Shown: positions 10,154-21,084, counted from the stretch's first letter. The stretch: 64,000 nucleotides of DNA from Pelomonas sp. CA6 (GCF_022549225.1 NZ_JAKZFD010000001.1:434001-498000); one strand, 5' to 3'. Program-made: numbers and translations. The notes: generated by a model from the letters alone, not told the origin.

Positions 10154-11520
10154 TCTCGTCGGCCCTGGCCTTTGTCGTCACCCTGGGCGTGCTCATCGTG
10201 GTGCACGAATGGGGCCATTACCGGGTCGCCCGGGCCTGCGGGGTCAAGGTGCTGCGTTTCTCGGTGGGCTTTGGCAAGGTGCTGTGGCGCCGCCAGCGCC
10301 ACCCCGACGCCACCGAGTTCACGCTCAGCGCCATTCCGCTGGGCGGCTATGTCCGCATGCTGGACGAGCGCGAGGGTCAGGTCTTGCCGCAGGAGCGCGA
10401 CCAGGCCTTCAACACCAAGCCGCTGTGGCAGCGCGCGGCCGTCGTGGCCGCCGGGCCGGCCGCCAACCTGGTGCTGGCGGTGCTGTTGTTCGCGGCCTCG
10501 GGCTGGTTGGGCCAGCAGGAACTGAAGCCCTTGCTGGCCTCGCCGCCGGCCGGCAGTTTGGCTGAGCGCGCCGGTGTGCGCGCCGGCGACTGGGCGCAGT
10601 CCTGGTCTTGGGACGGGCAGAACTGGGAGGAGCTGCGCTCGCTGGCCGATCTGAACTGGCGCCTGACCCAGGCGGTGGCCGAAGGCCGGCCGCTGCAGCT
10701 GGAACTCAGCAACGCGCAGGGGCATGGCCGGCGCGCGGTGCAGCTGGACATCGACCGCCTGCCGGGTCGCGAGATGAATGCCTCGCTGATGCGTCAGTTG
10801 GGGCTGGGCGGCGTCTACAGCGAGCCGGTGCTGGGTGAGATCAAGGCGGCCGGTCCGGCCGACCGCGCGGGGCTGCGCGCCGGAGATCGCGTGCTGAGCA
10901 TCGATGGTCAGCCCATCGTCGACGGGGCGCAGGCGCGCGAGCGCGTGCGCCAAGCGTTGCAGGAGGGCGAGGGTCGCCGCATGCGCTGGCAGGTCCAGCG
11001 TGGCGGACAGCTGGTGGACCTGGAGGTGCTGCCGCGCGCGCTTGAGCTCAATGGCCAGCGCATCGGTCGCATCGACGCGGAGCTGGGCTCGCGACCGGAG
11101 ACCGTGCAGGTGCGCTACGGCTTCTTTGAGGGCCTGCGGCAAGGCGTGCAGCGCAGCTGGGACCTCAGCGTTCTGACCCTGAAGACCCTGGGCCGCATGG
11201 TGATCGGCGAGGCCTCGCTGAAGAACCTCAGCGGCCCGCTGACCATCGCCGATTACGCCGGCCAGTCCGCGCGCATGGGACTGACGCAGTACCTGGGCTT
11301 TCTGGCCCTCGTCAGCGTCAGCCTGGGGGTGCTGAACCTGCTCCCGCTGCCCATGCTCGATGGCGGACACCTGATGTATTATCTTTTCGAGGGCTTGAGC
11401 GGCCGCCCCGTCTCCGAGTGGTGGCACAAGCAGCTTCAGCGCGTTGGCGTCGCTGTTCTGCTGCTGATGATGAGCCTGGCCCTTTCCAACGACCTGACCC
11501 GCTTGCTGGGTCTGCACTGA
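10150..11520 (+). CDS. rseP: Site-2 intramembrane zinc protease RseP
   Basis: RseP cuts anti-sigma factor RseA in the inner membrane during the sigma-E envelope stress response and clears signal peptides. The 456-residue protein carries the zinc motif HEWGH at residues 19-23 in the first membrane helix, two PDZ-like domains in the middle (one around [16 protein letters not shown]), and the second zinc ligand Asp404 in LPMLDGGHL near the C-terminus. The GTG start overlaps the dxr stop by three bases. An in-frame reading from 10069 lies inside dxr and is rejected. bamA follows nine bases later. Confidence 0.96.
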   Translation: MISSALAFVVTLGVLIVVHEWGHYRVARACGVKVLRFSVGFGKVLWRRQRHPDATEFTLSAIPLGGYVRMLDEREGQVLPQERDQAFNTKPLWQRAAVVAAGPAANLVLAVLLFAASGWLGQQELKPLLASPPAGSLAERAGVRAGDWAQSWSWDGQNWEELRSLADLNWRLTQAVAEGRPLQLELSNAQGHGRRAVQLDIDRLPGREMNASLMRQLGLGGVYSEPVLGEIKAAGPADRAGLRAGDRVLSIDGQPIVDGAQARERVRQALQEGEGRRMRWQVQRGGQLVDLEVLPRALELNGQRIGRIDAELGSRPETVQVRYGFFEGLRQGVQRSWDLSVLTLKTLGRMVIGEASLKNLSGPLTIADYAGQSARMGLTQYLGFLALVSVSLGVLNLLPLPMLDGGHLMYYLFEGLSGRPVSEWWHKQLQRVGVAVLLLMMSLALSNDLTRLLGLH

Positions 11521-11529
11521 AGCTTCCGC

Positions 11530-13833
11530 ATGTCCCCACTTTCGCCTATGCGTATGCGCCCGACCTTGAGTTACGTGGCGGCGTTGGCCGCTGTCCTGCA
11601 CGCGGGCGCCGCCTGGGCCGTCGAGCCCTTCGTCCTGAAAGACATCCGCGTCGAGGGCCTGCAGCGGACCGATCCGGGCACGGTGTTCGCGAGCCTGCCT
11701 TTCCGCATCGGCGACACCTACAACGATGACAAGGGTGCGGCCGCGCTGCGTGCGCTGTTCGCGACCGGCCTGTTCAAGGACGTCAAGATCAACATCGACG
11801 GCACGGCCGTCGTCGTGGTGATCGAAGAGCGGCCCATCATCGCCAACGTCAGCTTCGCGGGCTTGAAGGAGTTCGACACCGAGGCGCTGAACAAGTCGCT
11901 GAAGGACGTGGGCATCGGCGAAGGCAAGCCCTTCGACAAGGCCCTGGCCGACCGCGCCGAGCAGGAGCTGAAGCGCCAGTACCTGACGCGCAGCTTCTAC
12001 GGCGCCGAGGTCACGACCACGATCACGCCGCTGGAGCGCAACCGCGTCAATGTGAGCTTCTCGGTCACCGAGGGCGAGCCGGCGAAGATCAAGGAGATCC
12101 GCATCCTGGGCAGCAAGGTCTTCTCCGAAGGCACGCTGCTGGGCCTGCTGGAGCAGACCACCAGCGGCTGGCTGACCTGGTACACCAAGACCGACCGCTA
12201 CAGCCGCACCAAGCTGAACGCGGACCTGGAGACCATCCGCTCCTACTATCTGAACCGCGGCTATCTGGAGTTCAACGTCGAGTCCACGCAGGTCACGATC
12301 TCGCCGGACAAGCAGAGCATCAGCATCGCGGTCACCGTGCACGAGGGCCAGCCCTACACGGTCAGCGCGATCAAGCTCGAAGGCGAGTTCCTCGGCCGCG
12401 ACGAGGAGTTCAAGCGCCTGATCGCACTCAAGCCCGGCCAGGCCTACCAGGGTGAGGCGGTGGCGCAGACCACGCGCAACTTCCAGGACCTCTACGGCAC
12501 CTTCGGCTACGCCTTCGCGCGCGTCGAGAGCCGGCCGGAAATTGATCGCGCCACCGGCCAGGTGGTCGTGACCTTCGTCGGCGAGCCGCAGCGCCGCGTC
12601 TACGTGCGCCGCGTGCTGGTCTCGGGCAACACGCGCACGCGGGACGAGGTCATCCGCCGCGAGTTCCGTCAGTTCGAGTCCGCCTGGTACGACGGACAGC
12701 GCATCAAGAACTCACGCGACCGCGTCGAGCGCCTGGGCTATTTCAAGGACGTCAACATCGACACCACCGAGGTGCCCGGCTCGCCGGACCAGGTGGATGT
12801 GACCATCTCCGTTACCGAACGTCCGACCGGCAACATCACCGTCGGTGCCGGCTACTCCAGCGCCAGCAAGCTGTCGCTGTCGGGCTCCATCCAGCAGGAC
12901 AACGCCTTCGGTTCGGGCAACTACCTGGGCATCCAGGTCAACACCGCGCGCACCGGTCGCGCGCTGGCCATCTCCACCGTGGATCCTTATTTCACGGTGG
13001 ACGGTGTCTCGCGCGGTCTGGACGTGTTCTACCGCACCGTGAAGCCGATCAACACCCTGGGTGAGGAGTACCAGCTGGCGACGGTGGGCGGCTCGGTCAA
13101 GTTCGGTGTGCCCTTCTCGGAAGAGGACACGGTCTTCTTCGGCATCGGCTACGAGAACACCCGCATCACCACCTCGCGCGGCTTGCCGTTCTCGTACTGG
13201 CTGTACCGTCACACCTTCGGCGCCAGCAGTTCAGCGGTGCCGCTGACCGTGGGCTGGAAGCGCGACAACCGCGACAGCGTGATCACGCCGACGGCCGGCC
13301 GCTACCAGCGCGTCAACCTTGAACTCAGTCCCATTGGCGATGCACGCTACGCGATCGCCAACGTCCAGCACCAGGAGTTCTTCCAGCTGACGCGCAAGTT
13401 CTCGCTGATGCTCAACGGCGAGATCGCCTGGGGCAGCGGCCTGGGCAGCCGGCCCTTCCCGCTGTTCAAGAACTTCTACTCCGGCGGCCTGGGCTCGGTG
13501 CGCGTCTTCGAGGCCGGCTCGCTGGGCCCGGTGGACATCACGGGCTCCTACTCGGGCGGCAACCGCAAGTTCAACCTGAACGCCGAGCTCTACGTGCCGG
13601 TTCCCGGCACCGGCAACGACAAGAGCTTCCGCCTCTTCGGCTTCGTGGACATGGGCAATGTCTGGGGCTCCAACGAAAAGCTCAGCGCGTCGGACATCCG
13701 CTCCTCGGGCGGTATCGGCATCAGCTGGCTCTCGCCGATGGGCCCCCTGCGTTTGAGCTATGGTGTGCCGATTCGCAAGAAGGGCACGGATAGAATCGAG
13801 AAATTCCAATTCCAGATCGGGAACGCATTCTGA
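11530..13833 (+). CDS. bamA: Outer membrane assembly factor BamA (Omp85)
   Basis: BamA is the core of the machine that inserts beta-barrel proteins into the outer membrane. The 767-residue protein has a signal peptide ending near residue 30 (AGAAWA), five POTRA domains (first beginning FVLKDIRVEGLQR, roughly to residue 430) and a C-terminal barrel ending in Phe. The normally invariant loop-6 VRGF/Y motif reads VRVF here (residues 657-660), discussed as a finding. In-frame ATGs at 11530, 11548 and 11554 all leave an acceptable signal peptide, so the exact start is uncertain. The stop overlaps the skp start by one base. Confidence 0.97.
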   Translation: MSPLSPMRMRPTLSYVAALAAVLHAGAAWAVEPFVLKDIRVEGLQRTDPGTVFASLPFRIGDTYNDDKGAAALRALFATGLFKDVKINIDGTAVVVVIEERPIIANVSFAGLKEFDTEALNKSLKDVGIGEGKPFDKALADRAEQELKRQYLTRSFYGAEVTTTITPLERNRVNVSFSVTEGEPAKIKEIRILGSKVFSEGTLLGLLEQTTSGWLTWYTKTDRYSRTKLNADLETIRSYYLNRGYLEFNVESTQVTISPDKQSISIAVTVHEGQPYTVSAIKLEGEFLGRDEEFKRLIALKPGQAYQGEAVAQTTRNFQDLYGTFGYAFARVESRPEIDRATGQVVVTFVGEPQRRVYVRRVLVSGNTRTRDEVIRREFRQFESAWYDGQRIKNSRDRVERLGYFKDVNIDTTEVPGSPDQVDVTISVTERPTGNITVGAGYSSASKLSLSGSIQQDNAFGSGNYLGIQVNTARTGRALAISTVDPYFTVDGVSRGLDVFYRTVKPINTLGEEYQLATVGGSVKFGVPFSEEDTVFFGIGYENTRITTSRGLPFSYWLYRHTFGASSSAVPLTVGWKRDNRDSVITPTAGRYQRVNLELSPIGDARYAIANVQHQEFFQLTRKFSLMLNGEIAWGSGLGSRPFPLFKNFYSGGLGSVRVFEAGSLGPVDITGSYSGGNRKFNLNAELYVPVPGTGNDKSFRLFGFVDMGNVWGSNEKLSASDIRSSGGIGISWLSPMGPLRLSYGVPIRKKGTDRIEKFQFQIGNAF

Positions 13834-14342
13834 TGAACAGCAAGCTGTTGAAGACGGTGGCTCTGGCCGCCCTGATGTCGGCGACGACCCTGGCGACCCA
13901 GGCCCAGGAATTGAAGATCGGGTACGTCAACAGCGACCGCGTGCTGCGCGAGGCCAACATGGCCAAGGCCGCTGGTGCCAAGCTGGAGGCCGAGTTCGGT
14001 CGCCGCGACAAGGAGTTGAAGGACGCCGAAGGCAAGCTGCGCAGCGCCGCCGAGAAGCTGGAGAAGGAAGCCCCCACGCTGTCCGAAGCCGAGCGCGGCC
14101 GTCGCCAGCGTGACCTGATCGAGCAGGACCGCGATCTGCAGCGCAAGCGCCGTGAGTTCCAGGAAGACCTGAACCAGCGCAAGAACGAAGAGCTGGCCAC
14201 GGTCGTCGACAAGGCCAACCGCGTGATCAAGGCGATCTACGAGAAGGAAAAGTACGACCTGATCCTGCAGGACGCCATCCATGCGAGCGACCGTATCGAC
14301 ATCACCAAGAAGGTGATCGATACGCTGAATGCACAGAAGTGA
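13833..14342 (+). CDS. skp: Periplasmic chaperone Skp/OmpH
   Basis: Skp is a trimeric periplasmic holdase that delivers unfolded outer membrane proteins to BamA. The 169-residue protein has a signal peptide ([19 protein letters not shown], cut near TQAQ), the N-terminal strand [15 protein letters not shown], and a long charged helical region rich in Lys and Glu that forms the chaperone arms. The start overlaps the bamA stop (TGATG) and the stop overlaps the lpxD start (GTGA), so bamA-skp-lpxD are translationally coupled. Confidence 0.93.
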   Translation: MNSKLLKTVALAALMSATTLATQAQELKIGYVNSDRVLREANMAKAAGAKLEAEFGRRDKELKDAEGKLRSAAEKLEKEAPTLSEAERGRRQRDLIEQDRDLQRKRREFQEDLNQRKNEELATVVDKANRVIKAIYEKEKYDLILQDAIHASDRIDITKKVIDTLNAQK

Positions 14343-15403
14343 ACATCCGGCAGGTCTGCGTCCAGGATCTGATCGCCGCCTTGGGCGGCGATCTTCTTGG
14401 TGCGGGTGAAACCCAGGTGTCGCGCGTGGCCCCGCTGGACGAAGCAGGCCCCGACGCGATCTCTTTCCTGGCCAATCCGCTCTATCGCTCGCAGCTGGAC
14501 AGCACCGGCGCCGCCTGCGTGATCGTCGCGCCGGCGATGGCCGAGGCGGCCGCGGCGCGCCGGGGCGGCCAGGGCTGCGCCATCGTCACGCCGGATCCCT
14601 ACCTGTACTTCGCGCGCCTGACCCAGTGGTGGGTGGCGAACATGCGCAAGCCCAGGCCCACGCCTTCGGTGCACCCGACCGCGGTCGTCGCGCCGGATGC
14701 GGTGCTGGGCGAGGACGTCGAGATCGGCCCTTATGCGGTGATCGAATCTGGCGCCCGCATCGGCCGCGGCGCCCGCATTGGTGCCCATTGCGTGGTGCAG
14801 CACGACGCCGAGGTGGGCGAGGGCACGCGGCTCGCGCCCCATGTGGTGCTGGGCCATGACTGCCGCATCGGCGCGCGCGGCCTGGTGCACAGCGGCACGG
14901 TGATCGGCTCCGACGGCTTTGGCTTCGCACCGACCCGGGGCGAGGGCGGTGTGGTCTGGGTGAAGATCGAGCAGCTCGGTGCGGTCCGCATCGGCGACGA
15001 CGTCGAGATCGGCTCCAACACCAGCATCGACCGCGGCGCCCTGGGCGACACCGTGATCGCCGACGGCGTGAAGATCGACAACCTGGTGCAGATCGCGCAC
15101 AACGTGCAGATCGGCACCCGTACCGCGATCGCCGGCGCGGTGGCCATTGCCGGCAGCGCCAAGATCGGTGCCTATTGCACGCTGGCCGGCGCCGCGCGCG
15201 TCAAGGGCCACATCAGCATCGCCGACCATGTCAATGTGACCGCCACCGCGGTCATCACAGGCAGCATCCACCAGCCCGGCAACTACGGCGGCCACTTCCC
15301 CTTCGACAACTACGCGAACTGGGAAAAGAACGCGGCCACGCTGCGCAAGCTGCATGACCTGCGCCAGCGGCTGCGTGCGCTGGAAAAGAAGAGCAACCCA
15401 TGA
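14339..15403 (+). CDS. lpxD: UDP-3-O-(3-hydroxyacyl)glucosamine N-acyltransferase
   Basis: LpxD adds the second hydroxyacyl chain in lipid A synthesis. The 354-residue protein has a UDP-binding N-terminal domain, then a left-handed beta helix of hexapeptide repeats from about residue 105 (for example [18 protein letters not shown]). The catalytic His254 sits in [10 protein letters not shown], and a C-terminal helix follows. The GTG start overlaps the skp stop. The end overlaps fabZ by four bases (ATGA). Confidence 0.97.
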   Translation: MNIRQVCVQDLIAALGGDLLGAGETQVSRVAPLDEAGPDAISFLANPLYRSQLDSTGAACVIVAPAMAEAAAARRGGQGCAIVTPDPYLYFARLTQWWVANMRKPRPTPSVHPTAVVAPDAVLGEDVEIGPYAVIESGARIGRGARIGAHCVVQHDAEVGEGTRLAPHVVLGHDCRIGARGLVHSGTVIGSDGFGFAPTRGEGGVVWVKIEQLGAVRIGDDVEIGSNTSIDRGALGDTVIADGVKIDNLVQIAHNVQIGTRTAIAGAVAIAGSAKIGAYCTLAGAARVKGHISIADHVNVTATAVITGSIHQPGNYGGHFPFDNYANWEKNAATLRKLHDLRQRLRALEKKSNP

Positions 15404-15855
15404 AAGCATTGATCGACATCCACCGCATCCTGAAGATGCTTCCGCATCGCTATCCCATCCTGCTGGTGGACCGCGTGCTGGAGATCGAGAAGGGGCGTCG
15501 CATCCTGGCGCTGAAGAACGTCAGCATCAACGAGCCTGTCTTCAACGGCCACTTCCCGCATCGCCCGGTGTTCCCGGGTGTGATGATCCTGGAGGCGATG
15601 GCCCAGGCGGCGACGCTGCTGGCGCTGGAGAGCACGGGTACCGAGCTCGATGAGAACAGCGTGGTCTATTTCGCCGGCATTGATGGCGCGCGCTTCAAGC
15701 GCCCGGTCGAGCCGGGCGACCAGTTGCGCCTGGAAGTGGTGCTGGACCGTGCCAAGGCCGGCATCTACAAGTTCCATGGCCGAGCCTGGGTCGGCGAGGA
15801 GGTCGCGGCCGAGGCGCAGCTGATGTGCACCATGCGCCAGCTGCCGGCGGCCTGA
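15400..15855 (+). CDS. fabZ: 3-hydroxyacyl-ACP dehydratase FabZ
   Basis: FabZ dehydrates 3-hydroxyacyl-ACP in fatty acid elongation and competes with LpxA and LpxD for the same substrate pool, which explains its place between them. The 151-residue hotdog-fold protein shows [14 protein letters not shown] near the start and the active-site segment [19 protein letters not shown] with His51 and Glu65. It overlaps lpxD by ATGA and is followed by lpxA after 14 bases. Confidence 0.97.
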   Translation: MKALIDIHRILKMLPHRYPILLVDRVLEIEKGRRILALKNVSINEPVFNGHFPHRPVFPGVMILEAMAQAATLLALESTGTELDENSVVYFAGIDGARFKRPVEPGDQLRLEVVLDRAKAGIYKFHGRAWVGEEVAAEAQLMCTMRQLPAA

Positions 15856-15869
15856 CGGAGAGCTCCGCG

Positions 15870-16652
15870 ATGGCGCGCATCCATCCCACCGCGCTGGTCG
15901 ACCCGGCGGCCGAGCTGGACGAGTCGGTCGAGGTCGGTGCCTACACGCTGATCGGTCCTCACGTGAAGATCGGCGCCGGCACGGTGGTCGGCCCGCATGT
16001 GGTGATCGAAGGCCATACCACCATCGGCCGCGACAACCGCTTCTTCCAGTTCAGTTCCATCGGCGCGGCCAACCAGGACAAGAAGTACGCCGGCGAGCCG
16101 ACCACGCTGGTGATCGGCGACCGCAACACGGTGCGCGAGTTCTGCACTTTCAACGTGGGCACGGTGCAGGACCGTGGCGAGACGCGTGTCGGCGATGACA
16201 ACTGGGTCATGGCCTATGTGCATCTGGCCCATGACGTGGTGCTGGGCGATCACTGCGTGCTGGCCAATGGCGTGACGCTGGCCGGCCACGTCCGCGTCGA
16301 TGACTGGGCCACGATCGGCGGCCTGACCGGCGTGCTGCAGCGCATGCGCATCGGCGCGCATGCGATGGTGGGCTTCCAGGCCCATGTGGCGCAGGACGTG
16401 CCACCGTTCATGATGGTGGACGGCCATCCGCTGGCCGCGCGCGGGCTCAACCTGGTGGGGCTGCGCCGGCGCGATTTCACGTCCGAGCGGATCGCCGTCG
16501 TCAAGCAGATCCACAAGCTGCTCTACCGCAACGGCCTGACGCTGGAGCAGGCCCTCACCGCGATCGGCGAGCTGCGCGGGCAGGGCGGGGATGCCGAGGT
16601 TCAGCAGATGCTGGACTTCCTGGCCAGCGCCCAACGCGGCATCGTCCGCTGA
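15870..16652 (+). CDS. lpxA: UDP-N-acetylglucosamine O-acyltransferase
   Basis: LpxA catalyses the first, reversible step of lipid A synthesis. The 260-residue protein is a hexapeptide-repeat beta helix ([20 protein letters not shown] onward) with catalytic His121 in [11 protein letters not shown] and a C-terminal helical domain beginning about residue 190. A GGAG ribosome-binding site precedes the ATG at 15870. An in-frame start at 15825 would lie inside fabZ and is rejected. lpxB follows after four bases. Confidence 0.97.
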   Translation: MARIHPTALVDPAAELDESVEVGAYTLIGPHVKIGAGTVVGPHVVIEGHTTIGRDNRFFQFSSIGAANQDKKYAGEPTTLVIGDRNTVREFCTFNVGTVQDRGETRVGDDNWVMAYVHLAHDVVLGDHCVLANGVTLAGHVRVDDWATIGGLTGVLQRMRIGAHAMVGFQAHVAQDVPPFMMVDGHPLAARGLNLVGLRRRDFTSERIAVVKQIHKLLYRNGLTLEQALTAIGELRGQGGDAEVQQMLDFLASAQRGIVR

Positions 16653-16656
16653 ACGG

Positions 16657-17874
16657 ATGAACGGCACCGAACCCAGCGGAGCCGGCTTCGCCGGGTCGTC
16701 GTCCGCCGCGCCGCCGTCTGCCGCCGTGGCCGCGCCCACGCTGGGCCTGGTGGCCGGCGAGGCCTCGGGCGATCTGCTGGCCAGCCTGCTGCTGCAGGGT
16801 CTGCGCGAGCGCTGGCCCGGGCTGCTCTCCTGCGGCATCGGCGGCCCGCGCCTGGCCGAGCTTGGCTTCACCGCCTGGTGGCCCAGCCACAAGCTGTCCA
16901 TCTTCGGCTATGTCGACGCGCTGTTGAACCTCCGCGAACTGCTCGCCATACGCCGCGAGCTCGGCGACCGGCTGATCGCCGACCCGCCCTCGGTCTTCGT
17001 CGGCGTCGATGCGCCGGACTTCAACTTCGGCCTCGAGCGCCGCCTGCGCGAGGCCGGCATCAAGACCGTGCACTTCGTCTGCCCATCCATCTGGGCCTGG
17101 CGGCCCGAGCGCGTGCAGACCATCAAGGCCAGCTGCGACCATGTGCTGTGCCTGTTCCCCTTCGAGCCCGAACTGCTGCAGCGCGCCGGCATCGGGGCCA
17201 CCTATGTGGGCCATCCACTCGCCGATCGCATTCCGCTGTGGCCCGACCAGGCGGCGGCGCGCGTGGCGCTGGGCCTCGCTGAGGGCTCGTCCGGCGGACC
17301 GGTCGTGGCTCTGTTGCCCGGCAGCCGGCGCTCGGAGCTGAAGTACATCGCGCCGCCGCTGCTGCAGGCGGCCCGACGGATGGCGCAGGCGCGCGGCGAT
17401 CTGCGCTTCATCCTGCCGGTCGCGCCCGGGCTGATGGAGATGGCCCGTGCGCTGCAGCAGGCCCATGGGCAAGACCTGCCCCTGACCCTGCTGGACGGCC
17501 GTTCGCACGAGGCCCTGGCGGCCTGCGACGTCACGCTGGTGGCCAGCGGCACCGCGACGCTGGAGGCGGCGCTGTTCAAGCGCCCCATGGTGATCGCCTA
17601 CAAGCTGCACTGGCTCAACGCCTGGCGCATGCGCGGCAAGGCCCTGCAGCCCTGGGTGGGGCTGCCCAATGTGCTGGCGCGCGAATTCCTCGTGCCCGAA
17701 CTGATCCAGCAGGACTGCACGCCCGAGAATCTGGCCCGCGAGGGCCTGGCCTGGCTGGACGATCCGGCGCGCTATGCGCGGGTGCAGCAGCGCTTTGTCG
17801 AACAACATGAACTGCTGCGCTGCAATACCGCGCAACGTGCCGGCGATGCCATCGCAAATCTGCTGCAGCGCTGA
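16657..17874 (+). CDS. lpxB: Lipid-A-disaccharide synthase
   Basis: LpxB is a GT-B glycosyltransferase that joins UDP-diacylglucosamine and lipid X into the lipid A disaccharide. The 405-residue protein has [19 protein letters not shown] near residues 30-48, [34 protein letters not shown] and [10 protein letters not shown]. About 25 Ala/Ser/Pro-rich residues precede the conserved fold, so the true start could be later. The ATG lies four bases after lpxA. Confidence 0.96.
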   Translation: MNGTEPSGAGFAGSSSAAPPSAAVAAPTLGLVAGEASGDLLASLLLQGLRERWPGLLSCGIGGPRLAELGFTAWWPSHKLSIFGYVDALLNLRELLAIRRELGDRLIADPPSVFVGVDAPDFNFGLERRLREAGIKTVHFVCPSIWAWRPERVQTIKASCDHVLCLFPFEPELLQRAGIGATYVGHPLADRIPLWPDQAAARVALGLAEGSSGGPVVALLPGSRRSELKYIAPPLLQAARRMAQARGDLRFILPVAPGLMEMARALQQAHGQDLPLTLLDGRSHEALAACDVTLVASGTATLEAALFKRPMVIAYKLHWLNAWRMRGKALQPWVGLPNVLAREFLVPELIQQDCTPENLAREGLAWLDDPARYARVQQRFVEQHELLRCNTAQRAGDAIANLLQR

Positions 17875-17951
17875 GGATCCGAGGCCGGTGTTCCCGGCGC
17901 GCCGCGGGCTTCGTGCCCGGTCGGGTGGGCCGAGCTTCCTGGAGATCCGCC

Positions 17952-18581
17952 ATGCCCGCGCCTGAGCAACTCGGCCTGGCCTGGGATCGTGTGGGTCTGA
18001 TTGCCGGCGTCGACGAGGCCGGCCGCGGTCCGCTGGCCGGCCCGGTGGTCGCCGCCGCGGTGATCCTGGACGACCAGGCGCCCATCGCCGGGCTTGGCGA
18101 CTCCAAGGCCCTGAGCGAGAAGAAGCGCGAGCGGCTGTTCGACGAGATCCGCGCCAAGGCCTTGTGCTGCTGCATCGCGGAGGCCAGCGTCGAAGAGATC
18201 GACCGCCTCAACATCCTGCAGGCGACGATGCTGGCGATGCGCCGTGCGGTGGAGGGCCTGCGCCTGCCGCCGGCCAAGGTGCTGGTCGATGGCAACCGCA
18301 TCCCGGTGCTGAAGGTGCCCGCCGAGGCCATCGTGAAGGGCGACGCCAAGGTGGCCGCCATCTCCGCCGCATCCATCTTGGCCAAGGTGCACCGCGACCG
18401 GCTCTGCCTGCAGTGGCATGAGGCCCTGCCTCAGTATGGCTTCGCCACCCACAAGGGCTACCCCACCGCCGAGCACCTGCAGGCGCTGCGCGCCCACGGC
18501 GTCAGCGCCTGGCACCGGCGCAGCTTCGGGCCGGTGCGGGAGCTGCTGGCGATCCCCTCGCTTTCCGGAGCCCCATCATGA
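17952..18581 (+). CDS. rnhB: Ribonuclease HII
   Basis: RNase HII removes ribonucleotides from DNA and RNA-DNA hybrids. The 209-residue protein contains [19 protein letters not shown] with two acidic catalytic residues near position 17, [24 protein letters not shown] and [22 protein letters not shown] before the ATG at 17952 supports that start; an in-frame GTG at 17913 would add an unconserved extension. It overlaps the next gene by ATGA. Confidence 0.96.
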   Translation: MPAPEQLGLAWDRVGLIAGVDEAGRGPLAGPVVAAAVILDDQAPIAGLGDSKALSEKKRERLFDEIRAKALCCCIAEASVEEIDRLNILQATMLAMRRAVEGLRLPPAKVLVDGNRIPVLKVPAEAIVKGDAKVAAISAASILAKVHRDRLCLQWHEALPQYGFATHKGYPTAEHLQALRAHGVSAWHRRSFGPVRELLAIPSLSGAPS

Positions 18582-19351
18582 CCTGGCAGCCCATCAGCGC
18601 CCGCGACAACCCGCAACTGCAGCGCCTGCGCAAGCTGGCGCAGGACGGCAACGCCTACCGCAAGCTGGGCAGCGTTTGGCTGGAAGGCGACCACCTCGGC
18701 CGTGCCGCGCTGCAGCGCGGGCTCGGCCCTCAGCTGGCGCTGATCACCGAGGAAGCGGCGCAGCAGCCCGCGCTGCGCGAGCTGGCCGAGCGGGCGCCGC
18801 GGGTGCTGGTCGTGTCGTCGGCGCTGTTCAAGACCGTCTCCGGGCTGGAATCTCCCGCGCAGATCGGCTTCGAGCTGGCGCTGCCAGCGACGCAAGACCT
18901 GACCCCGGGCGTGGACAGCGTGGTGCTGGACCGCCTGCAGGACGCCGGCAACGTGGGCACCATTCTGCGCAGCGCCGCGGCGCTGGGCTTCGGCCAGGTG
19001 CTGGCGCTCAAAGGCACGGCCGCGCTGTGGTCGCCCAAGGTGCTGCGCGCCGGCATGGGGGCGCACTTCGCGCTGCGCCTGGTCGAGGGCCTGGGCCCGG
19101 AGGATTTGTCGCGCCTGCAGCTGCCCCTGCTGGCCACCAGCTCGCATGCGGCCCAGCAGCTGCACCAGGTGCGCCTGCCCCGGCCCTGTGCCTGGGTGAT
19201 GGGCCATGAAGGGCAGGGCGTGCAGCCGGCGTTGATGGCGCGTTGCTCGCTGACCTTGGGCATTCCGCAGCCCGGCGGCGAGGAATCGCTCAATGTCGGC
19301 AGCGCGGCGGCCATCTGCCTCTACGAGAGCGCGCGCCAGCGGCTGGCCTGA
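18578..19351 (+). CDS. TrmH/SpoU-family RNA 2'-O-ribose methyltransferase
   Basis: This is a 257-residue SPOUT methyltransferase, probably acting on rRNA like RlmB. The N-terminal substrate-binding part starts [18 protein letters not shown], and the catalytic knot carries [20 protein letters not shown] (motif 1), [11 protein letters not shown] (motif 2) and [17 protein letters not shown] (motif 3). The exact RNA target cannot be told. Its start overlaps the rnhB stop (ATGA), making it the last gene of the long rightward cluster. It faces a convergent transporter gene 36 bases away. Confidence 0.9.
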   Translation: MTWQPISARDNPQLQRLRKLAQDGNAYRKLGSVWLEGDHLGRAALQRGLGPQLALITEEAAQQPALRELAERAPRVLVVSSALFKTVSGLESPAQIGFELALPATQDLTPGVDSVVLDRLQDAGNVGTILRSAAALGFGQVLALKGTAALWSPKVLRAGMGAHFALRLVEGLGPEDLSRLQLPLLATSSHAAQQLHQVRLPRPCAWVMGHEGQGVQPALMARCSLTLGIPQPGGEESLNVGSAAAICLYESARQRLA

Positions 19352-19387
19352 GCCCGAGCGAGCGGCGCCCCGGGCGCCCCTTGGCGC

Positions 19388-20266
19388 TCAGGACGCCGCC
19401 AGCCCCACCACGCCAGCGGCGATCAGCACGGCGCCGGCCAGGCGCCAGCCGCGCTCGCCTTCGCCCAGCAGCTGTCCGCCCAGCAGCGCCGCCACCAGCA
19501 TGGACAGCTCGCGCGCCGGTGCCACGCGAGACAGCGGCGCCAGCTGCATCGCGTACAGCACCAGGATGTAAGCCAGCGGGCTGAGCGCGGCGACCAGCAG
19601 CGCGTAAGGCCATTGCCGCCGCAGCGCTGGCCAGAATCCGCCGCGGTCGCGCAGCACCGGCGGCAGCGCCAGCGGGACGCGCAACAGGTTGCAGAGGTAG
19701 TCGTAGAGCAGCGGCGAAACGGCCAGCATCTTCACCGCATAGCCGTCGACCACGCTGTAGCTGGCGATGGTGGCGCCGGTAAGCAGCCCCCACAGCAGGC
19801 CCAGCTTGCGTCGCCGCTGCTGCTCGGCGTCGCCGCGCGCCAGCAAGGCCGGGCCCGCGGCGATCAGCAGGATGCCGCCCACCACGCCGGCCAGCCCCAA
19901 CGCGCCATAGACGCCCAGGTGCTCGTCCAGCAGCACCAGGGCCACCAGCGACGAGATCAACGGCCCGCTGCCGCGCGCGACCGGGTAGACCACAGTCATG
20001 TCGGAGGCGCGGTAGCCAGCCAGCAGCGCATTGAAGTAGGCCAGGTGCAGCGCCGCGCTCAGCAGCGTGGCGGCCCACTGAGGCCAGCCCCAGCGTGGCA
20101 GCTCATCCACGCCCACGTAGACGGCGACCGGCAGCCACAGCAGCGCCACGCCCAGCGAGCTGGCGAGCACGAAGTGATGGTTGCCCTGCGCCTTCTTCGC
20201 GCCCAGATTCCACAGCGCATGCAGCAGCGCGGCGGCCAGCACCAGGGCCAATGCGGCGGCGCTCAA
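19388..20266 (-). CDS. EamA-family drug/metabolite transporter
   Basis: This 292-residue inner-membrane protein has about ten hydrophobic helices arranged as two EamA repeats (for example LLHALWNLGAKKAQG near the start and VVYPVARGSGPLISSLVALVL at the end of the first repeat). The substrate is unknown. The start codon is TTG, overlapping the ppsR stop, so translation is coupled to ppsR. The pairing with a PEP synthetase regulator suggests, without proof, a link to central carbon metabolites. Confidence 0.82.
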   Translation of the reverse strand: MSAAALALVLAAALLHALWNLGAKKAQGNHHFVLASSLGVALLWLPVAVYVGVDELPRWGWPQWAATLLSAALHLAYFNALLAGYRASDMTVVYPVARGSGPLISSLVALVLLDEHLGVYGALGLAGVVGGILLIAAGPALLARGDAEQQRRRKLGLLWGLLTGATIASYSVVDGYAVKMLAVSPLLYDYLCNLLRVPLALPPVLRDRGGFWPALRRQWPYALLVAALSPLAYILVLYAMQLAPLSRVAPARELSMLVAALLGGQLLGEGERGWRLAGAVLIAAGVVGLAAS

Positions 20267-21084
20267 TAGATCAGCCTGTCCGGACGGATGTCGCGCAGGA
20301 TGGTGGTCGCGATTTCCTCGATGGACTTGTGGGTGGAGGAGAGCCAGGCGATGCCGGCTTTCTTCATCATGGTCTCGGCCTCGCGCACCTCGTAGTGGCA
20401 GTTCACCAGGTCGGCGTATTTGCTGCCCGGGCGGCGCTCATTGCGGATCTGCGACAGGCGCTCGGGGTCGATGGTCAGCCCGAAGCACTTGCTCTTGTGC
20501 GGCATCAGCATGGAAGGCAGCACGTTGCGCTCGAAGTCCTCGGGGATCAGCGGGTAGTTGGCGGCCTTGATGCCGTGCTGCATCGCCAGGTACAGCGAGG
20601 TGGGCGTCTTGCCGCAGCGGCTCACGCCGACCAGGATCACGTCGGCGCGGTCCAGGTTCTTGGCCGATTGACCGTCGTCGTGGGCGAGCGAGAAATTGAT
20701 CGCCTCGATGCGGTCGTGGTACTCCTGGCTGCGCGCCACGTCGGAGAAGCGGCCGACGCGGTGGTTGGACTTGAGCTGCAGCTCCTGCTCCAGCGGTTCG
20801 ATGAAGGTGCCCACCATGTCCATCACCATGCCTTCGCAGCGGCTGCGCACCACCTCCAGCACCTCGCGGTTGACCAGGGTGGCGAACACGATGGCCCGCT
20901 CGCCCTCGCGCCGGCCAGTCTCGTTGATCTCGTCGACCACCTCGCGGGCCTTGTCGACACTGTCGACGAAGGGGCGGCGCACATGGCGCGGCTTGATCGA
21001 GAACTGGGCCAGGATGGAGTTGCCGAAGGTCTCGGCCGTGATGCCGGTGCCGTCCGAGACAAAGTACACGGTGCGTTGGGTCAT
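20263..21084 (-). CDS. ppsR: PEP synthetase regulatory protein (bifunctional kinase/pyrophosphorylase)
   Basis: PpsR inactivates PEP synthetase by ADP-dependent phosphorylation and reactivates it by phosphate-dependent dephosphorylation. The 273-residue DUF299 protein begins RTVYFVSDGTGITAETFG and contains the P-loop-like motif ILVGVSRCGKTPTSLYLA near residue 150. Its target gene ppsA is divergent across 243 bases, the usual arrangement in betaproteobacteria. The stop overlaps the TTG start of the EamA transporter. Confidence 0.95.
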   Translation of the reverse strand: MTQRTVYFVSDGTGITAETFGNSILAQFSIKPRHVRRPFVDSVDKAREVVDEINETGRREGERAIVFATLVNREVLEVVRSRCEGMVMDMVGTFIEPLEQELQLKSNHRVGRFSDVARSQEYHDRIEAINFSLAHDDGQSAKNLDRADVILVGVSRCGKTPTSLYLAMQHGIKAANYPLIPEDFERNVLPSMLMPHKSKCFGLTIDPERLSQIRNERRPGSKYADLVNCHYEVREAETMMKKAGIAWLSSTHKSIEEIATTILRDIRPDRLIY

